Origin: an uncultured Alphaproteobacteria bacterium
GTDB taxonomy: Bacteria; Pseudomonadota; Alphaproteobacteria; Rhodospirillales; Rhodospirillaceae
DNA length: 64,000 nucleotides
Direction: 5' to 3'
Assembly: GCA_900079695.1 (NCBI GenBank)
Contig: LT599022.1
Coordinates: forward strand, 648,287 to 712,286
Both the position numbers and the translations under genes were made by a program. The notes beneath the pieces were generated by a model, which was given only the letters and a program-made list of their open reading frames with translations, was not told where the DNA came from and made no database searches. Below are positions 24,535 to 33,764 of this stretch, piece after piece; position 1 is the first letter of the stretch; the number at the start of each line of letters is the position of its first letter.

Positions 24535-24625
24535 GGGGTGAAGCTTCGATGATGAGAATGCGACGATTGCATGACGCCGCCCGGAAGCCGTGCAGAATCG
24601 CGTTCCAGCCATTCGCCGAACGCGG

Positions 24626-24654
24626 TTGATAAAAAGGTTGCGTTCCGATACATC
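24626..24654 (+). promoter_or_regulatory. Sigma-70-like promoter of the MFS transporter gene
   Basis: TTGATA, a 17-bp spacer and TACATC lie about 45 bp upstream of the MFS start in an AT-richer stretch. It is assigned by eye. Confidence 0.5.
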
Positions 24655-24699
24655 ACGCTTTCCGATTCGTTTCAAACCAGTCTCATTATGAGGAAGGGA

Positions 24700-26022
24700 A
24701 TGACCCAACACCGGGATTTGCCCGCGTCGACGAATTCCGCGGGGCGCGTGCTGTTCGCGAGCCTGATCGGCACGACGATCGAATTTTTCGACTTCTACAT
24801 CTACGCCACCGCGGCGGTGATCGTCTTCCCGAAGATGTTCTTCCCCGCCGGCGATCCCACTTCGGCGGTGCTGCAATCGCTGGCGACGTTCTCGATCGCG
24901 TTCTTCGCGCGCCCGTTCGGCGCGGCGGTGTTCGGCCACTTCGGCGACAAGATCGGCCGCAAGGCGACGCTGGTCGCGGCGCTGATGACGATGGGCCTCT
25001 CGACCGTGGCGATCGGCCTGTTGCCGACCTACCACTCGGTCGGCCTCTTCGCGCCGCTGCTGCTGGCGCTCTGCCGCATGGGCCAGGGCCTCGGCCTCGG
25101 CGGCGAGTGGGGCGGCGCGGTGCTGCTCGCCACCGAGAACGCCCCGCCCGGCAAGCGCGCCTGGTACGGCATGTTCCCGCAGCTCGGCGCGCCGATCGGC
25201 TTCATTCTCGCCAACGGCAGCTTCATCACCCTCGCCGCCACGCTCGACGAGGCGCACTTCCTCTCGTGGGGCTGGCGGGTGCCGTTCGTGGCGTCGTCGC
25301 TGCTGGTTCTCCTCGGCCTCTGGGTGCGTCTCTCGCTCGCAGAGACGCCGGATTTCCAGCGCGCCATCGAGCGTCAGGAGCGCGTCAAGGTGCCGTTCGC
25401 CAAGGTGCTGAAGGAGCAGAAGATGCTCCTGCTGCTGGGCACCCTGGGCGCGATCGCCACCTTCGTGCTGTTCTACATCATGACGGTGTTCGCGCTGAAC
25501 TGGGGCACCAACGCGCTCGGCTACGCCAAGTCCACCTTCCTGCCGATGCAGATGGGCGGCGTGGTGTTCTTCGGCCTGATGATTCCGCTCTCGGCGCTGT
25601 TCGCCGACCGCTTCGGCTATGCCCGCACCCTGGTGTGGACCACCGTCGCGATCACCGCGTTCGGCTTCTTCGTCGAACCGATCTTCGGCTCCGGCAGCAC
25701 CCTCGGAGTGTTCGTGTTCCTGGCGATCGGCTTCGCGCTGATGGGCTTCACCTACGGTCCGCTCGGCACCGCGCTGGCCGAGCCGTTCCCGGTGTCGGTG
25801 CGCTATACCGGCGCGTCGATGACCTTCAACCTCGGCGGCATCTTCGGCGCGTCGCTGGCGCCCTACATCGCCACCACCCTCGCCCGCTCCTACGGCCTCG
25901 AAGCGGTGGGCTGGTATCTCTCCGGCGCGGCGGCCCTCACGCTCCTCGCGCTGATGGCGCTGGAGCGCAAGGTCCGGCGCGAAACCGCCGAAGCGGCCGA
26001 GCTCGCCGAACAGGCGGCCTGA
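24700..26022 (+). CDS. MFS transporter, metabolite:H+ symporter (MHS) family
   Basis: The 440-residue protein has twelve predicted helices. The first helix GTTIEFFDFYIYATAAVIVF and the loop HFGDKIGRKATLV mark the MHS group (ShiA/ProP/KgtP-like), as do RMGQGLGLGGEWGGA and ENAPPGKRAWYGMFPQLG. It imports an organic acid or osmolyte by proton symport; the substrate is not assignable. ATG 24700 is chosen for the AGGA just upstream; an ATG at 24688 is possible. A strong terminator follows. Confidence 0.9.
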   Translation: MTQHRDLPASTNSAGRVLFASLIGTTIEFFDFYIYATAAVIVFPKMFFPAGDPTSAVLQSLATFSIAFFARPFGAAVFGHFGDKIGRKATLVAALMTMGLSTVAIGLLPTYHSVGLFAPLLLALCRMGQGLGLGGEWGGAVLLATENAPPGKRAWYGMFPQLGAPIGFILANGSFITLAATLDEAHFLSWGWRVPFVASSLLVLLGLWVRLSLAETPDFQRAIERQERVKVPFAKVLKEQKMLLLLGTLGAIATFVLFYIMTVFALNWGTNALGYAKSTFLPMQMGGVVFFGLMIPLSALFADRFGYARTLVWTTVAITAFGFFVEPIFGSGSTLGVFVFLAIGFALMGFTYGPLGTALAEPFPVSVRYTGASMTFNLGGIFGASLAPYIATTLARSYGLEAVGWYLSGAAALTLLALMALERKVRRETAEAAELAEQAA

Positions 26023-26046
26023 GCGCCATCGACATCAAGGACGAAG

Positions 26047-26073
26047 CGCCCGGCGAAAAGCCGGGCGTTTTTT
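26047..26073 (+). terminator. Rho-independent terminator of the MFS gene
   Basis: CGCCCGGC and GCCGGGCG arms around GAAAA are followed by TTTTTT. The T-run reaches the stop codon of the convergent SnoaL-like gene. Confidence 0.9.
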
Positions 26074-26474
26074 CACCGGGTTTCGCCGATCTGGGCGGCG
26101 ACGGCGGCGGTATCGATCACCGACCAGACCGCGGCGATCCGGCGCTCGCGGAAGGCGTAGAAGACGTTTTCGGCGAACCGTACCCGGCGGCCGTCGACCG
26201 GCAATCCGAACAGCGTGCCCCTCGGCGTGCAGTCGAACCACAAGCGGCTCGCCACCTGGGGAGGTTCGGTGACCAGCAGCCGGATCTCGAAGCGGAGATC
26301 GGGTATCGCCGCGAAATCCCGTTCGAGCATTTCGCGATAGCCCGCGAGACCGACGGCGGCATCGTTGTAGCGCACGTCGTCGGCGACGAACCTGCCGAGG
26401 TTCGGCCAGTCCTGACGGTTGAGGCAGTCGATGTACGCGCGGTAGAGCCGGGAAAGATCTTCGCCGCCCATCAT
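26073..26474 (-). CDS. SnoaL-like / NTF2-fold protein
   Basis: The protein of 133 residues (or 132) matches the small alpha+beta barrel fold of SnoaL-type ester cyclases and ketosteroid isomerase relatives: LYRAYIDCLNRQDWPNLGRFVADDV at the start, YREMLERDFAAIPDLRFEI, and VRFAENVFYAFRERRIAAVWSVID at the end. The fold is reused for many reactions, so no substrate is proposed. Two adjacent ATGs (26474, 26471) follow AGGAGG; both overlap the stop of the upstream membrane protein gene, indicating coupled translation. Confidence 0.75.
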   Translation of the reverse strand: MMGGEDLSRLYRAYIDCLNRQDWPNLGRFVADDVRYNDAAVGLAGYREMLERDFAAIPDLRFEIRLLVTEPPQVASRLWFDCTPRGTLFGLPVDGRRVRFAENVFYAFRERRIAAVWSVIDTAAVAAQIGETR

Positions 26475-27106
26475 TCCCTCCTGTCGACGTCCTCCGGTGG
26501 GTTTTCCGAATAGACCGGCAGCGAGAGGTTGCGCCGGATCGCGACCAGGCGCAGCAGCAATGCGCCGAGGAAGCCGGTGACCAACGCCGCGACCCGGTCG
26601 CCGGTTTCCTCCATCATCCCGACGAACAGCGCCGCACCGAGAATCGCCGCGGTGGCGTAGATCTCGCGGCGCAGGATCAGCGGTTCCTCGCGGCACAGCA
26701 CGTCGCGCAGGATGCCGCCGCCCGCGGCGGTGATCGCCCCCATCGCCACCGCGATCGGCGGTGCGGCGCCGGTGGCGAGCGCCTTCTGCGCCCCGACCAC
26801 CGCGAACAGCGCGAGCCCGAAGGCGTCGGCCACCAGCAGCGCCGAAGCATAGCGGACGAAGAACCGGGCGAAGAAGAAGGTTGCGAGCGCGGCGGCGGCG
26901 GTGGCGAGCAGATAGTTGCCGTCGGCCACCCAGAACACCGGCAGCGCCCCCAGGGCGACATCGCGCACCGTGCCGCCGCCGATCGCCGGGGCCATCGCCA
27001 CCACCAGGAAGCCGAAGACGTCGTAACGCTTGCGCGCCGCCATCAATCCGCCGGACACCGCGAACACCGCGGTGCCGAACAGGTCCATGGCATACAGAAC
27101 CGTCAT
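26471..27106 (-). CDS. TRIC/UPF0126 (YadS-like) membrane protein
   Basis: The 211-residue protein has seven predicted helices and the two internal repeats of the trimeric intracellular cation channel family. Their signature is visible twice: AIGGGTVRDVALG near residue 41 and AAGGGILRDVLCREEP near residue 127. Bacterial members can form K+ channels, and some have been linked to glycine uptake. The physiological role here is unknown. It precedes and overlaps the SnoaL-like gene and sits 17 bp upstream of parC, in the opposite order of transcription flow. Confidence 0.88.
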   Translation of the reverse strand: MTVLYAMDLFGTAVFAVSGGLMAARKRYDVFGFLVVAMAPAIGGGTVRDVALGALPVFWVADGNYLLATAAAALATFFFARFFVRYASALLVADAFGLALFAVVGAQKALATGAAPPIAVAMGAITAAGGGILRDVLCREEPLILRREIYATAAILGAALFVGMMEETGDRVAALVTGFLGALLLRLVAIRRNLSLPVYSENPPEDVDRRE

Positions 27107-27123
27107 CCGCCCCTCCTCCGGGG

Positions 27124-29370
27124 TCAGTCCTCGAAGCCGAAGCGCAGGTTGCGGGGGAAGCCGGGGGGCACCGGGCGCCCGACCTGGGCGCGCTTACCCT
27201 GCCAGGGGGCCATGTCGGGAACCGTGCGTACACCCGCCTCGGTCTTCCACTGCAGACCGTGCTCCGCCGCGAAGACCCGCAAATCGGCGAGGCCACCGTC
27301 GCGGAACAGACCGTCGTTCTTGAATTTCTGCAGGATTACGCCGCGGCCGCGGGTCATCTCGGGAATTTCCGCCAGGGTGAAGATCAACAGACGGCGATTC
27401 TGCCCGAGCGAAGCAACCGCGTCGCCCGCGTCGGCGGTGCGGCAGAGCGCGGCAGCCTCGCCGTCGTTGAGGTTGAGGATCTGCTTGCCGGTACGGGTCT
27501 GCGCCACCACGCCGTCCTCGGCGACGACGAAGCCGTAGCCCGCGCCGCTCGCGATCAGCAGCTTGCCCCCCGCGCGGTAGGTCCGCATCGCGACGATTTC
27601 GGCGTCGTTGGGGAGGTCGAGGTGCAGCCGCAACGGTTCGCCGAAGCCGCGTCCGCGCGGAATCTTGTCGCCCACCAGAGTGTAGAAGCGGCCGTTGGTG
27701 GCGAAGAACAGGATCCTGTCGGTGGTTTGCGCCTGGAGCGTAAGCGCGAGATCGTCGCCGTCCTTGAACTTGGTCTCGCCGTTGATCTCGACATGGCCCT
27801 TGACCGCGCGGATCCAGCCCTTCTGCGACAGGACGACGGTGATCGGCTCCTTCTCGATGAAGGCCTCCACCGGCACCTCGACGCGCTCGCCCGCCGCGCC
27901 GAAGTCGGTGCGGCGGCGGCCGAGTTCGGTATCCTTGGCGAAGGTCTTGCCGATCGCGGCGATCTCGTCGTCGAGCTTCTTCCAGCGCAGCGCCGGGTCG
28001 GCGAGCAGGGCTTCGAGCCCGGCGGCTTCCTCGCTCAGGCCCTTGTGCTCGGTCTTGATCTGCATTTCCTCAAGGCGGCGCAGCGATCGCAGCCGCATGT
28101 TGAGGATCGCCTCGGCCTGCACCTCGGTGAGCTTGAACGCCGCCATCAGCGAGGCTTTCGGCTCGTCCTCCTCGCGGATGATGCGGATCACCTCGTCGAG
28201 ATTGAGATAGCAGATCAGGAAGCCGTCGAGGATTTCCAGACGATGGCGGATCTTCGCGAGGCGGTGGCGCGAGCGGCGTTCCAGAACCTCGTGGCGATGG
28301 TCGAGAAACTGCTTCAGCACCTGCTTGAGATCGAGCACCGCGGGGACGCCCGCCGCATCGATCACGTTCATATTGAGGGAGAAACGGATTTCCAGCTCGG
28401 ATAGGCGGAACAACTGCTCCATCAGCAGGTCGGCGTCGACGCTGCGGTTGCGCGGCTCCAGCACCAGCCGCACGTCCTCGGTGGATTCGTCGCGAATGTC
28501 GGCGAGGAGCGGCAGCTTCTTCTGCGCCATCAGTTCGGCGATCCGCTCCACCAGCTTCGACTTCTGCACCTGATAGGGAATCTCGGTGACGACGATCTGA
28601 TAGAGGCCATGCGAGAGGTTCTCGCGCTGCCAGCGCGCCCGCAGGCGGAAGCCGCCGCGGCCGGTCTCGTAGGCCTCGCGGATCGCCAGCGGGTCCTCGA
28701 CCAGGATGCCGCCGGTGGGGAAATCCGGCCCCGGCACGAACTGCAGCAGCTCGGCGACCGGCGCCTCCGGGACCTTGATCAGATGGTGCAACGCCTCGCA
28801 GAGTTCGGCGGCGTTGTGCGGCGGGATGTTGGTGGCCATGCCGACCGCGATGCCCGACGCGCCGTTGGCGAGCAGATTGGGAAACGCGGCGGGCAGCACC
28901 ACCGGCTCCTCGTCCTCGCCGTCGTAGGTCTTGCGGAAGTCGACGGAATCCTCGTCGAGGCCGTCCATCAGCGCCTGCGCCACCGCGGTGAGGCGGGACT
29001 CGGTGTATCGCATCGCCGCGGCGTTGTCGCCGTCGATGTTGCCGAAGTTGCCCTGCCCCTCGATCAGCGGATAGCGCACCGCGAAATCCTGGGCGAGACG
29101 CACCAGCGCCTCGTAGACCGCGGTGTCGCCGTGGGGGTGATACTTACCGATGACGTCGCCGACGACGCGGGCGCACTTTTTGAAGCCCGAGGCCGGGTCC
29201 AGCTTGAGCTGGCGCATCGCGTAGAGCAGCCGCCGGTGTACCGGCTTGAGTCCGTCGCGCACGTCGGGCAGCGAGCGCGACACGATCGTCGAAAGCGCAT
29301 AGGCCAGATAGCGGTCGCCCAGCGCCTCGCCGAGCTGCACGTCGCGCACGTCTTCAACCGTTTTCGTCAT
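27124..29370 (-). CDS. parC: DNA topoisomerase IV subunit A
   Basis: The 748-residue protein has the ParC/GyrA breakage-reunion domain (about 25-470): [27 protein letters not shown] and the catalytic Tyr in AMRYTE near 120. A shortened C-terminal beta-pinwheel region (about 495-735) lacks a GyrA-box, favouring ParC over GyrA. With ParE it decatenates daughter chromosomes. recO overlaps its start by 17 bp, extending the era-recO-parC arrangement. Confidence 0.95.
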   Translation of the reverse strand: MTKTVEDVRDVQLGEALGDRYLAYALSTIVSRSLPDVRDGLKPVHRRLLYAMRQLKLDPASGFKKCARVVGDVIGKYHPHGDTAVYEALVRLAQDFAVRYPLIEGQGNFGNIDGDNAAAMRYTESRLTAVAQALMDGLDEDSVDFRKTYDGEDEEPVVLPAAFPNLLANGASGIAVGMATNIPPHNAAELCEALHHLIKVPEAPVAELLQFVPGPDFPTGGILVEDPLAIREAYETGRGGFRLRARWQRENLSHGLYQIVVTEIPYQVQKSKLVERIAELMAQKKLPLLADIRDESTEDVRLVLEPRNRSVDADLLMEQLFRLSELEIRFSLNMNVIDAAGVPAVLDLKQVLKQFLDHRHEVLERRSRHRLAKIRHRLEILDGFLICYLNLDEVIRIIREEDEPKASLMAAFKLTEVQAEAILNMRLRSLRRLEEMQIKTEHKGLSEEAAGLEALLADPALRWKKLDDEIAAIGKTFAKDTELGRRRTDFGAAGERVEVPVEAFIEKEPITVVLSQKGWIRAVKGHVEINGETKFKDGDDLALTLQAQTTDRILFFATNGRFYTLVGDKIPRGRGFGEPLRLHLDLPNDAEIVAMRTYRAGGKLLIASGAGYGFVVAEDGVVAQTRTGKQILNLNDGEAAALCRTADAGDAVASLGQNRRLLIFTLAEIPEMTRGRGVILQKFKNDGLFRDGGLADLRVFAAEHGLQWKTEAGVRTVPDMAPWQGKRAQVGRPVPPGFPRNLRFGFED

Positions 29371-30091
29371 TCCCCACCCTTGCCTTCGACAAACGCTCGA
29401 TCAACCGGCCGCGCGCCTCGGGGAACCCCCGACCGTCCAGCACGTGCCGCTCGAGAAAATAGCCGGTCACGCCGAGCCCCGCCACCACATCCTCATACGA
29501 TGCGATGCCGGTGCGCCGGAAGACCTCCGGGAACGGCAGCAGGCGCGCCGCCCAGGCCGCACCCGCGGCCTCCGAAACCGCGCAGCCGGTCTTCGGCGAC
29601 ACCCAGCGCAGGCCCTCGGCCGCGCCGGTGACGGCGCAGGCGTCGAGACGCAGGCCGAAGCCCAGCGCCTCCAGCAGCCCGCGCTCGAAATCGGCGTAGA
29701 CGGCCGCCCAGTCGCCGCTTTCGAGGCGGTCGAGGAGTTCTCCGGCGAGCGCGTACAACTCCGGGTGCGGTTCCCGTTCCGGCAACGCGAGGTCGAGCAG
29801 GGCGCAGGCGGACACCAGGGCGGCAAGCCGCGCCGGGTGTTCCAGCACCGCGACCGGCACCGCCGCGGCGCCCTCGTGGCGGAAACTGCCGAGGTGTTCG
29901 TCGAGCCGCGCGCGCCAGGAGAGGGTCACCCGGCTGCCGGGCTCCAGTTCGCCGCGCATCCGCCGCGACACCCCGCCCTTCACCAGTCCGGCGTGGCGGC
30001 CGTGCTCGCGGGTGAGCGCGGTGACGATCAGGTCGGTCTCACCGAAGCGTTTCCGCCCGAGAATGATGCCGATGTCGTCCCACGCGATCAT
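29354..30091 (-). CDS. recO: DNA repair protein RecO
   Basis: The 245-residue protein has the OB-fold N-terminus ([23 protein letters not shown]), helical middle, and C-terminal [13 protein letters not shown] zinc-region remnant of RecO. It loads RecA on gapped DNA with RecF and RecR. It lies between era and parC and overlaps parC, as expected in alphaproteobacteria. Confidence 0.94.
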   Translation of the reverse strand: MIAWDDIGIILGRKRFGETDLIVTALTREHGRHAGLVKGGVSRRMRGELEPGSRVTLSWRARLDEHLGSFRHEGAAAVPVAVLEHPARLAALVSACALLDLALPEREPHPELYALAGELLDRLESGDWAAVYADFERGLLEALGFGLRLDACAVTGAAEGLRWVSPKTGCAVSEAAGAAWAARLLPFPEVFRRTGIASYEDVVAGLGVTGYFLERHVLDGRGFPEARGRLIERLSKARVGNDENG

Positions 30092-30134
30092 GGAAACGCG
30101 TCACCCGTTGATGCGAAACCTGAGGAGAAACCCG

Positions 30135-31046
30135 TCAGGCGTTGAAATCCAATCCCCAATCCCGGTAGCGTTCCGGGTCGTCGAGCCAGTTGTCGCGCAC
30201 CTTGACGAACAGGAACAGATGCACCGGACACTCCAACAACTCTTCGAGCTGCCGCCGCGCCGCCGCGCCGATCGCCTTGATGCGGCTGCCGCCCTTGCCC
30301 AGCACGATGCTTTTCTGCCCGTCGCGCTGAACGTAGACGGTCTGGTCGATCTTCACCGAGCCGTCCTCGCGGTCTTCCCATTTTTCGGTTTCGACGGTGA
30401 TCGCGTAGGGCAGCTCCTGGTGAAGCTGGAGGAACACCTGCTCGCGGGTGATCTCGGCGGCGAGCAGGCGGTTCGGCATGTCGGAGAGCTGGTCCTCGGC
30501 GAACAGCCACGGCCCTTCCGGCAGGACGTCGGCGAGCGTGTCGAGGATCGCGCCGACGCCGTCGTTGCCGGTGGCGGAGATCATGAAGGTGCGGTCGAAC
30601 GCCAGGAGCGCGTTGGCGCGTGCGGCGAGATCGAGCAGGGTTTCGCGCGGCACCAGATCGATCTTGTTGAGCACCAGGAACAGGTGCTTCGTCCGCGCAG
30701 CCGCGAGCTTGCCGACGATCTCCTCGACGTCGGGCCGCAGGCCGCGCTCGGCATCGATCAGCAGCATCACCGCATCGGCGTCCTGCGCCTCGGTCCAGGC
30801 GGCCGCCACCATCGCGCGATCGAGGCGGCGCTTCGGCGCGAAGATGCCGGGCGTATCGACGAAGACGATCTGCGCCGCGCCGTGCAGCGCGATGCCGCGC
30901 ACCCGGGCGCGGGTAGTCTGCACCTTGTGGGTGACGATCGAGACCTTGCTGCCGACGGCGGCGTTGACGAGAGTGGATTTGCCGGCGTTGGGGGCGCCGA
31001 GAACGGCGACGAAGCCGCAGCGCGGCGCGTTCGGGGTGTCGGTCAT
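30135..31046 (-). CDS. era: GTPase Era
   Basis: The 303-residue protein has G1 GAPNAGKS near residue 17, the Era switch region VQTTRARVRGI, G3 DTPG, G4 NKID and a C-terminal KH domain (about 205-290, GKGGSRIKAIG). It assists 16S rRNA processing and 30S assembly. It overlaps rnc by an ATGA, the classic rnc-era pair. Confidence 0.97.
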   Translation of the reverse strand: MTDTPNAPRCGFVAVLGAPNAGKSTLVNAAVGSKVSIVTHKVQTTRARVRGIALHGAAQIVFVDTPGIFAPKRRLDRAMVAAAWTEAQDADAVMLLIDAERGLRPDVEEIVGKLAAARTKHLFLVLNKIDLVPRETLLDLAARANALLAFDRTFMISATGNDGVGAILDTLADVLPEGPWLFAEDQLSDMPNRLLAAEITREQVFLQLHQELPYAITVETEKWEDREDGSVKIDQTVYVQRDGQKSIVLGKGGSRIKAIGAAARRQLEELLECPVHLFLFVKVRDNWLDDPERYRDWGLDFNA

Positions 31047-31759
31047 GAATGGTCCTTCGAGGTGATCCGCGACAGCAGACGCTCCGCCGCCGCACGTTCC
31101 GCATGACGCTTGGAGGCGCCCTCGGCCTCTTCCGCGCCGGTGTCCTTGACGCTCACCCGCACCCGGAAGGTGGGCGCGTGCGAGGGGCCTTCCTGCGCCA
31201 CCACGTCGTAGGCGGGCAGCGGCAGTCCCCTGCCCTGCGCCCACTCCTGCAACGCGGTCTTGGCGTCCCGCGGCGGCGCCACTGCCTTCTCGATGCGCGG
31301 CGTCCACAGCGTTTCGACCAGGGTGCGCGCGGTCTCGAATCCGGCGTCGGCGAACAGCGCGCCGATGGTCGCCTCGCAGGCGTCGGCGAGAATCGAGGGA
31401 TTGGAGCGGCCGTTGTCCTTCTCGGTTCCGGCGCACAGGATCAGCGCCGTGTCGAGCCCGAGTTCGCGGGCGATCTCGGCCATCGGCTCCTGGCTGACGA
31501 GCGCGGTGAACCGGCGCGAAAGGTCGCCCTCCGGTTCGTCGGGGAAGCGCCGCCACAGCATCTCCGCCACCGCAAGGCCGACCACCCGGTCGCCCAGGAA
31601 CTCCAGCCGCTCGTAGGGCGAAGCGCCGTGGGCGCGGCGGCGGCCGTGGTGGGTGGCGGCGAGGCTCGGATGGGTGAGCGCGTCGCGCAGCAGGGCGGGA
31701 TCGGCGAAGACGTGGCCGATCCGCTCCTCCAGCGCGGCGAGGCGCGGGTCGCGGGTCAT
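31043..31759 (-). CDS. rnc: Ribonuclease III
   Basis: The 238-residue protein has the RNase III signature ERLEFLGDRVVGL near residue 50, the catalytic ADACEATIGALF region near 123, and a C-terminal double-stranded RNA binding domain (about 165-235). It processes rRNA and some mRNAs. It sits 7 bp after lepB and overlaps era. Confidence 0.97.
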   Translation of the reverse strand: MTRDPRLAALEERIGHVFADPALLRDALTHPSLAATHHGRRRAHGASPYERLEFLGDRVVGLAVAEMLWRRFPDEPEGDLSRRFTALVSQEPMAEIARELGLDTALILCAGTEKDNGRSNPSILADACEATIGALFADAGFETARTLVETLWTPRIEKAVAPPRDAKTALQEWAQGRGLPLPAYDVVAQEGPSHAPTFRVRVSVKDTGAEEAEGASKRHAERAAAERLLSRITSKDHS

Positions 31760-31766
31760 CGGGCGG

Positions 31767-32513
31767 TCAATCGACGGACTGCAGCAGGCGCCCGTAACGG
31801 ATCGAGGTCGGCCATTTCCAGAACTCCCACCAGTGCACGTTGGCCTCGTGGGAGAAGAATACCACGGTCGCGCGGCCGATGAGATTCTCCTCGGGCACGT
31901 AGCCGACGCCGCGGCGGCTGTCGATCGAGTTGTCGCGATTGTCGCCCATCATGAAATAGTGGTCCGGCGGCACCACGTACTCGCGGGTATTGTCGAACGG
32001 CCGGTCGTCGGATTCTTCGAGGATGCGGTGCTCGCGCCCTCCCGGCAGGGTTTCGATGAACTGCGGGATCCGGCGGGTGCTGCCGTCCTGGTCGACGAAC
32101 ACGAAATCCTCGATGCGGCGGCGCTGCACCGCTTCGCCGTTGATCCGGAGGATGCCGTCGACCACTTGCACGCGATCCCCGGGCAGGCCGATCAAGCGCT
32201 TGATGTAGTTGACGTCGGGCTCGCGCGGATGGCGGAACACGACGACGTCGCCGCGTTCCGGTTCGGTCGAGAAGATCCGGCCCGAGAACAGCGGAATGGA
32301 GTACGGCAGCGAATAGCGGCTGTAGCCGTAGGACAACTTCGAGACGAACAGGTAGTCGCCGACCAGAACCGTCGGATACATCGAGCCCGAGGGAATGTTG
32401 AACGGCTCGTAAGCGAAGGTGCGCACGCCGACCGCGATCAGGATGGCGTAGGCGACGGTCCGAAACGATTCCCAGAACCCGCCGGGTTTGCGGCTCTTGC
32501 TATGGTTTTTCAA
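31767..32513 (-). CDS. lepB: Signal peptidase I
   Basis: The 248-residue inner membrane protease has one N-terminal TM (TVAYAILIAVGVRTFAY), the catalytic Ser in PSGSMYPTV near 43, the catalytic Lys in NYIKRLIGLPGD near 103, and GDNRDNSIDSR near 193. It removes signal peptides of exported proteins such as those in the adhesin locus. No ATG fits; TTG 32513 with GAGGAC upstream gives a standard length and is the assigned start. Confidence 0.94.
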   Translation of the reverse strand: MKNHSKSRKPGGFWESFRTVAYAILIAVGVRTFAYEPFNIPSGSMYPTVLVGDYLFVSKLSYGYSRYSLPYSIPLFSGRIFSTEPERGDVVVFRHPREPDVNYIKRLIGLPGDRVQVVDGILRINGEAVQRRRIEDFVFVDQDGSTRRIPQFIETLPGGREHRILEESDDRPFDNTREYVVPPDHYFMMGDNRDNSIDSRRGVGYVPEENLIGRATVVFFSHEANVHWWEFWKWPTSIRYGRLLQSVD

Positions 32514-32596
32514 ACCGTCCTCGAAGTCGATTTTTGAGCGTTCTGCCGTCGAGATAAGACCGGGTGTGGTCGCCCGTGTCAAGCCCGTGGCGCGAT

Positions 32597-33007
32597 TCAG
32601 GCGGGCCGCGCCTCGATGATCACCTGCGCTTCGGCCCAGGGATAGTCGTCGGTCATGGTGAGGTGCACCACCGCCACGTGGCCCGGCGGCGTCATCTCCG
32701 CGAGGCGCGCCGCCGCGCCGCCGGTCAGTTGCACCGTCGGCTGGCCCGATGGGGCGTTGACGACGCCGATGTCGCGCCAGTAGACGCCCCGGCGGAAGCC
32801 GGTGCCGAGCGCCTTGGAACACGCCTCCTTGGCGGCGAAGCGTTTCGCCAGCGTCGCCGCGTAGACCTGCGGCACGCCCTTGCGCCGCTCCGCCTTGGCG
32901 CGTTCCGCCGGGGTGTAGACGCGATCGAGAAATCTGTCGCCGAAGCGCGCCAGGGTGTCCTCGATGCGGGATACGTTGGCGAGGTCGTTGCCGATGCCGA
33001 GAATCAT
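32597..33007 (-). CDS. acpS: Holo-[acyl-carrier-protein] synthase
   Basis: The 136-residue protein has the AcpS motifs [15 protein letters not shown] and [18 protein letters not shown], where the metal-binding Asp and Glu lie. It transfers phosphopantetheine to acyl carrier protein. Its ATG overlaps the pdxJ stop. An 83-bp gap separates it from lepB. Confidence 0.96.
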   Translation of the reverse strand: MILGIGNDLANVSRIEDTLARFGDRFLDRVYTPAERAKAERRKGVPQVYAATLAKRFAAKEACSKALGTGFRRGVYWRDIGVVNAPSGQPTVQLTGGAAARLAEMTPPGHVAVVHLTMTDDYPWAEAQVIIEARPA

Positions 33008-33753
33008 GCCGCCGCCCCGGCGCGCGCCGCGTCCATGCGCGCGCGCATGCCGCCGATCGCCGCTTCGAGCCCGCCGAAGATCGCCTCGCCGATCAGGAAA
33101 TGGCCGATATTGAGCTCGCGCATCGCCGATATCGCCGCCACCGGGCCGACGGTCTCGTAGTCGAGGCCGTGTCCGGCGTGGCACTCGAGGCCGATCGCCT
33201 CGGCGTGCGCGGCGGCGGCGACGATCCGCGCGAGTTCGGCCGCCCGTGCCGCGCCCTTCGCCTCGCAATAGGCGCCGGTATGCAGTTCGACCACCGGCGC
33301 GCCGAGAGCTTTCGCCGCGTCGAGCACCTTCGGGTCGGGTTCGACGAACAGCGACACCCGCACCCCGCCCTTGCCGAGCGCGGCCACCGCTTCGGCGAGA
33401 TAGGCGCTCGGCGAGAGCACGTTGAGGCCGCCTTCGGTGGTGCGCTCCTCGCGCTTTTCCGGCACCAGACAGCAGGCGTGCGGGCGCAGACGCAGGGCGA
33501 TCGCCACCATCTCCTCGGTCGCCGCCATCTCCATGTTGAGGGGCGCGGTGAGTTCGCGCGCGAGGCGCTCGATGTCGTCGTCGCGAATGTGGCGGCGATC
33601 TTCGCGCAGATGCGCGGTGATGCCGTCCGCCCCCGCCGCGATCGCGAGATGGGCGGCGCGCAACGGATCGGGCAGAGCGCCGCCGCGGGCGTTCCGCACC
33701 GTCGCCACATGGTCGATGTTCACGCCGAGGCGCAGGGGTTGGCTGTGGGTCAC
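33004..33753 (-). CDS. pdxJ: Pyridoxine 5'-phosphate synthase
   Basis: The 249-residue TIM-barrel enzyme has [17 protein letters not shown] at the N-terminus, [16 protein letters not shown], and [12 protein letters not shown] near residue 195, all diagnostic of PdxJ. It condenses aminoacetone phosphate and deoxyxylulose phosphate to make vitamin B6. The start is GTG 33753 with GAGGAC upstream; the 3' end overlaps acpS. Confidence 0.97.
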   Translation of the reverse strand: MTHSQPLRLGVNIDHVATVRNARGGALPDPLRAAHLAIAAGADGITAHLREDRRHIRDDDIERLARELTAPLNMEMAATEEMVAIALRLRPHACCLVPEKREERTTEGGLNVLSPSAYLAEAVAALGKGGVRVSLFVEPDPKVLDAAKALGAPVVELHTGAYCEAKGAARAAELARIVAAAAHAEAIGLECHAGHGLDYETVGPVAAISAMRELNIGHFLIGEAIFGGLEAAIGGMRARMDAARAGAAA

Positions 33754-33764
33754 GGAAGACGTCC